From an uncultured Sulfolobales archaeon (lineage in GTDB: Archaea; Thermoproteota; Thermoprotei_A; Sulfolobales; NBVN01): a stretch of DNA of 40,191 nt. The stretch covers positions 1 through 40,191 of the forward strand of contig CALIKV010000009.1 in the NCBI GenBank assembly GCA_938017505.1. Reading direction: 5' to 3'. A program made the translations under genes and the position numbers. Numbering within the stretch: position 1 is the stretch's first letter; the number at the start of each line of letters is the position of its first letter. The notes beneath the pieces are model-generated. The model ran no database searches, had not been told where the DNA came from, and was given only the letters and a program-made list of their open reading frames with translations. Below are positions 1 to 6,300 of this stretch, in pieces.

Positions 1-573
1 CCCGGAGACCTGAACCAGTGGAGCGTAACACAACCCTTCAAACCACTCCTCAAGGAGGGAAGGGTCTACGGGAGGGGGAGCGAGGACAACGGACAGGGAA
101 TAGCGTCCTCGCTCTACGCAGTTAAAGCGATGATGGACCTACATAATACCTGGCGAGTGCGAGGTGGTTTTCGACTGCAGGGTTCTCCCTCAATACAGGC
201 TGGACGACGTGATGAAGGATGCTGAGGAGCTGGCCAGAAGGGTTTAGGAGAGACGCTCAAGGGTTGTAGAGGGTGATGTCCTGCCGGAGATAAGGCTTGA
301 GGTCCTGGAGAGGCTTGACTCACCCCCTCCAACCCCGCCGGATAGCTTGATAGTCAGGTTGCTCGAGAGGGCTGTGAGGGAGTTGAGGAGTAGGGAGGTC
401 AGGGTAGGCGGTATTGGCGGGGCACTTTCACGGCTTACCTCAGGAGGCTTGGCATCCCGGCCGTAGTCTGGTCTACGGTTGATGAGACGGCTCACCAGCC
501 GGACGAGTACGCTAAGGTGGAGAACCTGGTTGAGGACGCTAAGGTGATGGCTGCGTTAGCCCTTCTAGAGTGA
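1..573 (+). pseudogene. M20-family peptidase (ArgE/DapE-like), decayed and cut by window edge
   Basis: The first frame reads PGDLNQWSVTQPF and then GRGSEDNGQG, the metal-binding core of M20 di-zinc amidohydrolases (a GRG.xDNG signature around the bridging Asp). At about 145-150 it jumps into another frame reading PGECEVVFDCRVLPQYRLDD, which in intact homologs lies far downstream, so a large internal piece (the dimerisation region) is deleted. An in-frame TAG at 245-247 follows, and another frame change near 425 restores the family C terminus (GIPAVVWSTVDETAHQPDEY, with the C-terminal His ligand) ending at the TGA at 571-573. One deletion, one nonsense codon and one frameshift make an active enzyme very unlikely. 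Family assignment is by motif recognition; the original substrate (acyl-amino acid, peptide or succinyl-diaminopimelate) cannot be told. Confidence 0.8.
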
Positions 574-632
574 CTCAACTAGGTGCGTGAGCTGGTTCGT
601 TTTAAGCCCCTGCAGTTAGATTAACTTGAGGG

Positions 633-1409
633 TTGGCTTTGATTAGCGAGGGTGACCTAGTTCTGGTATACGTTGACGAGAGGAGGTCTAGAGTGGTCAG
701 GGTCGTGAAGGACAAGACCCTTCACACTGACAGGGGTTACTTGAGGTTGGGCGAGTTAGTAGGTCTTGAGTGGGGTGCTAAGGTCAGGCTGAGCACTGGT
801 GTAGCGGCCTACGTTTTAAAGCCTACGCTCACAGACCTCATGCTGAGGCTCTTCAGGAGGGCTACTCAAGTCATCTACCCTAAAGACATAGCCTACATGA
901 TCCTTCAGTCCAACGTAGGGGAGGGTTCAAGGGTTGTGGAGGCCGGTGTAGGCACTGGCTTCCTGACCGCGGTGCTGGCCTGGTTCGTGGGTCGCAGTGG
1001 GCGTGTCTACGGGTATGAAATAAACGACGAGTACGTTAAAGTGGCTTCAGTTAATCTCGAGAGCGTTGGTTTATCCGACAGAGTTCTGATAAAAAATAAG
1101 GACATAACTCAGGGCATTGACGAGTCAGACCTGGACGCCGTCTTCCTCGACATGCCTAACCCGTGGGATGTTTTCCCGCATCTAGGAAGCTCCCTGAAGC
1201 CCTCGTCTCCTGTAATCATGTTCGTTCCCTCAGTTAATCAAGTCCTGAGGGTTCTGGAGCATGTCAAGGAATTCAGGAGGTTAGTCAATGTCAACGTTTC
1301 TGAGATTATACTCAGGGAGTTTCAGACATGTCCAGACGCCCTCAGACCTAAGTCCGTGGGAGTTACTCACACCGGGTATATAATTACGTCAAGACTAACT
1401 AAGGAATGA
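633..1409 (+). CDS. trmI: tRNA (adenine-58-N1)-methyltransferase TrmI
   Basis: SAM-dependent methyltransferase of the TrmI/Gcd14 family, which makes m1A at position 58 (and in archaea often 57) of the tRNA T-loop. The N-terminal ~60 residues form the small beta domain (EGDLVLVYVDERR). The Rossmann domain follows, with SAM motif I at about residues 101-111 (VVEAGVGTGFL), an acidic YEIN for the ribose, and the catalytic-region LDMPNPWDV near residue 175. A length of about 258 aa is normal. The printed start is TTG at 633; a second TTG at 639 is better spaced from the upstream GAGGG and gives MISEGDLVLV. It stands alone between two decayed stretches and acts in the cytoplasm as a tetramer in known relatives. 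Confidence 0.9.
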   Translation: MALISEGDLVLVYVDERRSRVVRVVKDKTLHTDRGYLRLGELVGLEWGAKVRLSTGVAAYVLKPTLTDLMLRLFRRATQVIYPKDIAYMILQSNVGEGSRVVEAGVGTGFLTAVLAWFVGRSGRVYGYEINDEYVKVASVNLESVGLSDRVLIKNKDITQGIDESDLDAVFLDMPNPWDVFPHLGSSLKPSSPVIMFVPSVNQVLRVLEHVKEFRRLVNVNVSEIILREFQTCPDALRPKSVGVTHTGYIITSRLTKE

Positions 1410-1790
1410 TTGACTCCTCCCTGCCATACGACCTGAGTTAAGAGTTGTCTCCCTAAGAATTCAAAAGGGAGTTCCAACCAACCGTTGCCAAACAGCTAAC
1501 GTTTACTATCTGTCCCGCCTTTCGGCAGCCTTCGGACTTTAAAGCGTGTCCTTTGGCTTTCCTAACTCGCCACATATTGGGCGGGAATCGTGAGAAAAGC
1601 TAACGATTTAGGAACTGTCGACGAGCCCGTAATTCTTCACCTACTCACGATCAGAAACGACGAGGAGATACTTAAACCGTTGATCTAAATCCCACTGAAG
1701 CTGTGAAGGGGTTCGATCTTATCGTATATGTTGGAATGTAGAAAGCCGTTGAGAAGCAGGTATGTGGTACGAAAGTCTGTGAAACTCTAT
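1410..1790. other. Non-coding or decayed stretch between trmI and S25e
   Basis: No intact gene is seen. On the plus strand a 32-codon reading frame (GTG 1590 to TAA 1688) reads VRKANDLGTVDEPVILHLL, and shortly after it another frame reads PTEAVKGFDLIVYVGM before a TAG. Together they look like scraps of a decayed protein gene of unknown family. No Shine-Dalgarno-like site lies in front of the GTG. I see no tRNA-like structure. Confidence 0.35.
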
Positions 1791-2111
1791 CTATTGAGAA
1801 ACTGTTAGTATGTAGAGGGATCTGAACTTGTCCACTATTCTAACTTCTCCACTATTGCTTAGCTCTCTCACGAGCCTCCTAGCCACGGACATCTTAACGC
1901 CCAGCGCCGTTGCTAACTGATACGTCGTAATCACGTCGGACGATTTGATAGTCGAGAGAGCTCTCTTCAGGAGGGACTCATCGATCTCGAGCGACGTCGT
2001 TGCGACTCCTTTCTTCTCAGACTTCTTGACCTCCTTCGCCTCCTCCTTCTTCTGAGCCTTCTCCGCCGCGGATATCGTTTTCTTCTTCTTGCCGCCGCCC
2101 AAATCAACCAC
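1791..2111 (-). CDS. rps25e: 30S ribosomal protein S25e
   Basis: Archaeal/eukaryotic-type small-subunit protein. The N-terminal ~40 residues are a Lys/Glu/Ala-rich basic tail (GGGKKKKTISAAEKAQKK), followed by the winged-helix S25 fold at about residues 45-106 (LLKRALSTIKSSDVITTYQL, then VARRLVRELSNSGEVRIVD). A length of 106 aa fits the family. The start is a GTG at 2111, preceded closely by GG. It is a single-gene unit, convergent with the decayed stretch behind trmI and divergent from the RHH regulator gene. Confidence 0.93.
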   Translation of the reverse strand: MVDLGGGKKKKTISAAEKAQKKEEAKEVKKSEKKGVATTSLEIDESLLKRALSTIKSSDVITTYQLATALGVKMSVARRLVRELSNSGEVRIVDKFRSLYILTVSQ

Positions 2112-2216
2112 CTAAGTTAATACCGACACCAATATTATAAGTTATCGTGCTAGATCAGGTATATCATGGTGAAGCCTTAAAAGAATTCCCAGCTGCAGAG
2201 TATCTGTGGTGAGGAC

Positions 2217-2408
2217 ATGCGCGTGGTTACTGTTAAGCTTCCTGAGGTCTACGTGGAAGTTCTTGACGAGCTAATTAAGCTGGGGAGGTATGGAAGTCGC
2301 TCTGAGGCAATAAGGGAGGCTTTAAGGGAGTTCTTTAGGAGAGAGCTCAAGCTAAGGCTTAACAGGAGAGACTTGCACGAGGAAGTGAAGAGAGTTAAGA
2401 TCGCTTAA
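2217..2408 (+). CDS. Ribbon-helix-helix (CopG-type) regulator or antitoxin
   Basis: A 63-aa protein with the whole RHH fold. The N-terminal strand RVVTVKLPEVYVEVLDEL binds DNA, and GRYGSRSEAIREALREFF forms the two helices with the usual G-x-x-S-R-S-E-A-I turn. A basic tail follows (RRELKLRLNRRDLHEEVKRV). A good GGTGAGG ribosome site lies 5-10 nt before the ATG. RHH proteins bind operator DNA as dimers and often serve as antitoxins; here no intact toxin follows. Directly downstream (2419-2508) a short plus-strand frame ending KGGV may be a trace of a lost partner, but I cannot identify it. Confidence 0.85.
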   Translation: MRVVTVKLPEVYVEVLDELIKLGRYGSRSEAIREALREFFRRELKLRLNRRDLHEEVKRVKIA

Positions 2409-2515
2409 CTTACATTACCATGACAAGGGGAAGTCCATCCTTGATTTCTTGAGTTGCCTTAACCTATACGTCGAGATAGAACTCAACACGCTGAAGGGCG
2501 GGGTCTGAGCTATCG

Positions 2516-3311
2516 CTAAACGTACTTCCGGACTGCTATAGCGAGTACTGGGTCTGGCACCGTGTAGTGTTCGTCTCGCTTCTCTATCAGGCCTGCCTTA
2601 GTGAGTCTCTGGAGTAGGGCGTTGAAGTTATGGTCGTCTATTTCTATCCCCTCATCGAATTCGAGCGCTTTCTTTAACTCACTCCACCTCATAGGTCTCT
2701 GAGAGACTAGCTTGAGCATGGTCTTGAACCTCTTCTCAGACCTGGTTCTCGTTAGGAATCTCCTCACTTCCTCAGCCTCCTGCCTGGAAGCAGCGTCCAC
2801 AACGCCCTCGAGGTCCCTCACGCCGTTTACGTAACTCCACCCGAAGAAGGTTAACCAGCCAGTGAGGCCGTCAAGCTCCTTAACAACCTCCTCGATCACG
2901 TGCTTGCTGACTGTGACGCCCGCTTCGGTGAACCCTCTCTCAAGGAAGTCCGCAGACTCATCCCTGGACAGCTTCCTAACCCTCACTTCAGACACAAGTC
3001 TCCCGTAAAGAGAGTTCTCAGGGTTCTCAATTCCTAATACGTCGTAGAGAAGTCCGACCTGGGAACTAGACACGATCACGACCAAGTTCCTCAGGTGGTC
3101 GTACGTATAGGCAAGCAGCTTAGAGAAGTCCAGATTCAGGAATGTTATACTCGCTTAGAAACGTGAGAATCAGGCTTGTATTCCCAGCTCTACGAGGCCC
3201 CACAACGGTCACGAGTCTGGCACTCCCGTAGCTCCTGTAGAGACTCTCTAACTCCTCACTAAAGTCATACAAATCCTTCCTAGAGGTCTTAGGAGCTAAA
3301 TCGAAGAGCAA
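2516..3311 (-). pseudogene. Archaeal ATPase (AAA/STAND-like ATP-binding protein with C-terminal winged helix), broken
   Basis: Two pieces of one gene lie in different frames. The 5' part (3311-3120) starts MLFDLAPKTSRKDLYD, the typical N terminus of archaeal ATPases, and runs into the P-loop GPRRAGNTS, in which the essential Walker A lysine is Asn. It stops at a TAA (3122-3120). The other frame resumes with LAYTYDHLRNLVVIVSSSQVG (sensor region) and continues through the lid (about 3085-2800) to a C-terminal winged-helix/DUF234-like domain (KRFKTMLKLVSQRPMRWSEL, then NALLQRLTKAGLIEKRDEHY). Roughly 80-100 residues including Walker B are missing between the parts. The Lys-to-Asn change, the deletion and the frameshift point to a dead gene. 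The 3' part could still make a 189-aa fragment, but its start context is poor. Confidence 0.8.
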
Positions 3312-3423
3312 TGAGTTACCACCAGTAACTGGTACTTATACCAGCTAATAAAATCCGCGAGACAGTTAGATGGGATTGCGTTGGCAACAAGGCTTAATAA
3401 TCAGTTGTCGTGTCGGGTTTTTG

Positions 3424-3436
3424 ATATATTTATATT
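3424..3436 (+). promoter_or_regulatory. TATA box of the GMP synthase subunit gene
   Basis: An ATATATTTATATT tract. Transcription about 25 nt downstream would begin near 3457-3460, just before the GTG codons at 3459 and 3468. This argues that the hydrophobic residues encoded in frame upstream (3381-3458) are promoter sequence, not protein. Confidence 0.5.
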
Positions 3437-3467
3437 GTTATTCGTGTTTATCTTCCAGGTGCCTCAC

Positions 3468-4415
3468 GTGTCAAGTGATTTCAGTCCGGAATCCTTCATA
3501 GAGGATAAGGTTGAGTGGCTTAGAAGGGAGATAGGCGAGGAGGAGGCCATAGTAGCTCTCTCCGGCGGTGTGGACAGTTCCGTGACTGCCATGCTGGGTT
3601 TTAGGTCCGTTGGCAGCAGGTTGAAGGCTGTCTTCCTTGATGACGGGTTTATGAGGTTGGGTGAGGCGGAGAGAGTTAGGGAGGACTTCAGAGGTCTTGG
3701 ATTAGAGGTTCACGTGTTCGACGTCTCGGAGGAGTTCATAGAAGCTTTAAGGGGCGTTAGAGACGCTGAGGAGAAGAGGAAACGCTTCCGTGAAACCTTC
3801 TACAGAACGTTCTCAAGGATTGCGAAGGAGTTCGGGGTTAGCGTTGTGTTACAGGGCACTATAGCCGCCGACATCGTGGAGACGAGAGGGGGTGTTAAGA
3901 CCCAGCACAACGTTCTTGAACAGGTCGGCATAGACCCGCTCACGAGCTACGGCTTCAGAGTTCTAGAGCCCCTTAAGGACTTATACAAGGATCAAGTCAG
4001 GCTAGTGGCCAGGGCTCTAGGCCTGCCGGACGAGGTAGTGAGGCGCAGGCCGTTCCCCGGTCCCGGCCTCTCAGCGAGGGTCTTAGGCGAAGTCACTAGG
4101 GAGAAACTCGCGATAATAAAGAGAGCCACGGCGATAGTTGATGAGGAGCTCGCAGACGTTGAGTGCTTCCAGGCCTTCCCAGCGTTGCTGGAGGGGAGGG
4201 CTACTGGGATCAGCGCTGAGGGCGCGAGGAAGTACGGTTACATGATAGCGCTAAGGGTTGTTGAGTCACGAAACGCCCTGACCGCCAAGTACGTGAGGCT
4301 CGACTGGAGTAGACTCGAGAGAGTTAGGGACAGAATCCTCTCGGAAATACCGGAGGTGACAAGAGTGCTGTACGACGTCACTGACAAACCCCCAGCAACC
4401 ATAGAGCTCGAGTAG
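3468..4415 (+). CDS. guaA: GMP synthase, ATP-pyrophosphatase (glutamine-hydrolysing) subunit B
   Basis: ATP-PPase plus dimerisation subunit of the split archaeal GMP synthase (GuaAb), which converts XMP, ATP and ammonia to GMP. The ATP-PPase P-loop is ALSGGVDSSVTA near residues 28-39; the XMP-binding and dimerisation part has RRRPFPGPGLSARVLGE around residue 200 and the C-terminal DKPPATIELE typical of all GuaA proteins. No glutaminase domain is present; that subunit must lie elsewhere. The frame is open back to 3381, but those residues would be very hydrophobic (FDIFILLFVFIF) and overlap a TATA box. I chose GTG 3468, with AGGTG 6 nt upstream; GTG 3459 is also possible. Length is then about 315 aa, normal for the family. 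Confidence 0.92.
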   Translation: MSSDFSPESFIEDKVEWLRREIGEEEAIVALSGGVDSSVTAMLGFRSVGSRLKAVFLDDGFMRLGEAERVREDFRGLGLEVHVFDVSEEFIEALRGVRDAEEKRKRFRETFYRTFSRIAKEFGVSVVLQGTIAADIVETRGGVKTQHNVLEQVGIDPLTSYGFRVLEPLKDLYKDQVRLVARALGLPDEVVRRRPFPGPGLSARVLGEVTREKLAIIKRATAIVDEELADVECFQAFPALLEGRATGISAEGARKYGYMIALRVVESRNALTAKYVRLDWSRLERVRDRILSEIPEVTRVLYDVTDKPPATIELE

Positions 4416-4464
4416 TGCAGAACCCGTGAGGGACACGCCCTGCGGGTTAGGGCCGGTTTCTCCA

Positions 4465-4884
4465 TTAAACAGGGGATGGAATAATCACAGAGGTCTCCGT
4501 TTTTCTAAGTCCTCTCCTCAAGAGTTCTTCGTAGTGCTTGAAGAGCTCCTTAAGCTTCTCTCCACTGTAGAGCACTAAGCCTTCTGAAAGAGCGTCGACT
4601 ATAATTGGGTTCCCCTTTCTAAGCATTTCAATGGCCTCGTTAAGCGTGTATGGGTGAGGCTCCACATGAATGTTTAGATCGCCCAATACCTCTAGAATCC
4701 TCCCTATCCTGTCTAAGTACTTCTCCCTGAAATCCGCTATTACCAGGATATCGTAGTCGCTCCACGGTTTATAGTCCCCCCTAGCACGAGATCCAAAGAG
4801 TATTAAGGCATCAACTCTACAGCTATCCACGATCCTCTTAACAGCTTTCAGAAGCTCCTCACACTCCAAGGACTTCTCTGGCAA
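4465..4884 (-). CDS. mntA: MNT-type nucleotidyltransferase (antitoxin partner of HEPN protein)
   Basis: Minimal nucleotidyltransferase of the DNA polymerase beta superfamily. The active-site signature GSRARGDYKPWSDYD matches G-S-x10-D-x-D exactly, and a third acidic position is likely in NIHVEPHPY. It is 139 aa. In characterised HEPN-MNT modules the MNT enzyme AMPylates the HEPN toxin next to its active site and neutralises it; that role is inferred here from the pairing. The gene overlaps the end of the upstream HEPN gene by 26 bp, so the two are translationally coupled in the order HEPN then MNT. Confidence 0.88.
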   Translation of the reverse strand: MPEKSLECEELLKAVKRIVDSCRVDALILFGSRARGDYKPWSDYDILVIADFREKYLDRIGRILEVLGDLNIHVEPHPYTLNEAIEMLRKGNPIIVDALSEGLVLYSGEKLKELFKHYEELLRRGLRKTETSVIIPSPV

Positions 4885-5257
4885 AGCGAAGCACCTTCTC
4901 AGCGGCGCTTAGAGCTCTTTTCGAGACCTCTTCATCATAGGCCTCGTGGGGGGTTCCTGACGGGTGGGCATTAGGGTATCTAGACGGTATGTAGTGTCTA
5001 TCTAATTCTCTTGCACAACTCACGAGGTCCTGCTGAGGGCTCTCACCCCTCCTATTAAAGTAGCGGACAAGCAACTCTCTAACGCTATGACCCCAGGAGG
5101 CTTCATTAACGTGATAGAGGAGGGCTTTACAAGCCTTCTCAGCGGCTTGATGCGAGTAAAACGCGGCTGCGTTAAACCTTCCCTCTCTATACAAGATTTC
5201 AGCCGTTTCAAAATCCCACAGAGCTTCGCTAAACCACCTTAAAGCTTCACCCCTCAT
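4859..5257 (-). CDS. hepT: HEPN-domain protein (toxin, putative RNase)
   Basis: All-helical HEPN protein. The start of the domain is RWFSEALWDFETAEILYREG, the central helix is AAFYSHQAAEKACKALL, and the catalytic R-x4-H motif is RYPNAH in SRYPNAHPSG, the arrangement seen in active HEPN RNases such as HepT. The frame is open to 5281. I prefer ATG 5257, which has GGTGA 8 nt upstream; ATG 5263 is too close to that site. It forms an overlapping operon with the MNT nucleotidyltransferase gene. Since the catalytic Arg and His are kept, the module is probably functional, unlike the decayed copies at 19.4 and 29.2 kb. Confidence 0.88.
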   Translation of the reverse strand: MRGEALRWFSEALWDFETAEILYREGRFNAAAFYSHQAAEKACKALLYHVNEASWGHSVRELLVRYFNRRGESPQQDLVSCARELDRHYIPSRYPNAHPSGTPHEAYDEEVSKRALSAAEKVLRFAREVLGV

Positions 5258-5409
5258 CAACATATTCACCGTTCCCAACAATTTCCGGCTATCTGCTTCC
5301 TCTAAAGATTAGTCAATCAAGTTATTAAAGAACTTTGAGGAAGACGCGAAAACTCTAAGGTCTGGCTTGGTCTACAGCCAGGGGAATAGTCGTTCCAGTG
5401 CTTGGAATG

Positions 5410-5511
5410 GGAAGAATTTATAAGGCCCTTACGTGTTTGTATGTTGATTGATGAGTCGGTGAGATGACGTGGTGTTAGTTAACACACGTGTTAACCTTGG
5501 GTGTGTTCATT
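5410..5511 (+). promoter_or_regulatory. Promoter and perfect inverted repeat upstream of the CinA-like gene
   Basis: A TATA-like TTTATAAGG lies at 5417-5425. Between it and the ATG at 5512 sits a perfect inverted repeat, GTTAACAC-ac-GTGTTAAC (5478-5495), with 8-bp arms and a 2-bp spacer, ending 16 nt before the start codon. Its size and place suit an operator for a dimeric regulator, or a block on leader RNA. A very short reading frame, ATG 5441 to TGA 5467 (eight residues), precedes it; whether it is translated is unknown. Confidence 0.4.
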
Positions 5512-6300
5512 ATGTCTCGCAAGTCCTGGATTTTCACACTCGGTACTGAGGTCGTGTGCGGCAGAGTCGTCAACACGAACGCCGCCTACCTTGGGAGAAG
5601 GCTAACACTACTCGGCTTCGAGGTGTTAGGCGTCGTGTCCTTGATCGACGACGTGGAGCTCATCTCCGCAGCCCTCTCCCTTGTGTTACGCACGGGGCCG
5701 GATCTGATAGTGACCACGGGTGGTTTAGGACCTACCTACGATGACGTGACTTTAGAGGCCGTCGCCAGGGCTGTTGGGAGGAGGTTGGCCGTCAACGAAC
5801 TCGCTCTCGAGATGATTAAGAAGAAGTACGAGGAGCTCAAGCTGCCTCTAACGCCTGAGAGGGTCAAGATGGCTTACCTCCCTGAGGGAGGTGTGGTTAT
5901 ACCGAATGACGTGGGAACCGCTCCAGGTTGCCTGATTAAATCTGGGGAGACCCTAATAGCCTCCCTGCCCGGGGTGCCCAGAGAGCTTGAACGTATGTGG
6001 GAATCCTTCGTTGAACCGAGGCTGAGGGAGCTCAGCGCCAGGAGGGTCGTGGTTGAGAGGAGCTTCACAGTGACTAACGTCCCTGAGTCCTCGGCGGCGG
6101 CGATCGTTAAGGAGGTCCTGCGCAGGTACGGCAACGTCTACGTAAAGACGCATCCTAAGGGTCATGAGATAAGGGCTCCCGTCCTCGAGGTCTACGTCCA
6201 GGTGTTTGGCGATGAGCTAGGGGAGTGTGAGAGAGTGGCTGACGAGGTTCTGAAGATCCTTAAGGACGGCTTAGAGAGTGTGGGCGGTGTTATTACTTGA
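5512..6300 (+). CDS. CinA N-terminal/COG1058 (molybdopterin-binding-fold) family protein
   Basis: Single MoCF/MogA-like domain of the CinA N-terminal type: the N terminus SWIFTLGTEVVCGRVVNTNA, the core TGGLGPTYDDVTLEAVA (residues ~66-82) and SLPGVPRELERMW (~151-163) are family hallmarks. Bacterial COG1058 domains hydrolyse ADP-ribose and related pyrophosphates; the C-terminal NMN deamidase domain of full CinA is absent here (262 aa), as is usual in archaea. The frame is open to a TTG at 5488, but that would place coding sequence over a perfect palindrome, so ATG 5512 (MSRKSW) is preferred. Its last 30 bp overlap the 3' end of polB on the other strand. Confidence 0.85.
   Translation: MSRKSWIFTLGTEVVCGRVVNTNAAYLGRRLTLLGFEVLGVVSLIDDVELISAALSLVLRTGPDLIVTTGGLGPTYDDVTLEAVARAVGRRLAVNELALEMIKKKYEELKLPLTPERVKMAYLPEGGVVIPNDVGTAPGCLIKSGETLIASLPGVPRELERMWESFVEPRLRELSARRVVVERSFTVTNVPESSAAAIVKEVLRRYGNVYVKTHPKGHEIRAPVLEVYVQVFGDELGECERVADEVLKILKDGLESVGGVIT

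Noticed and set aside
245-247. In-frame TAG in the M20 remnant as a recoded (pyrrolysine) codon
   Set aside because: The same gene has an internal deletion and a frameshift, so a simple nonsense mutation is far more likely; no Pyl genes are seen.
1590-1688. 32-codon plus-strand frame behind trmI
   Set aside because: No ribosome site and no family; it seems to be part of a decayed gene with further pieces downstream.
3381-3467. N-terminal hydrophobic extension of the GMP synthase subunit
   Set aside because: The stretch overlaps a TATA box and would put a membrane-like helix on a cytoplasmic enzyme; GTG 3468 fits the family length and has a ribosome site.
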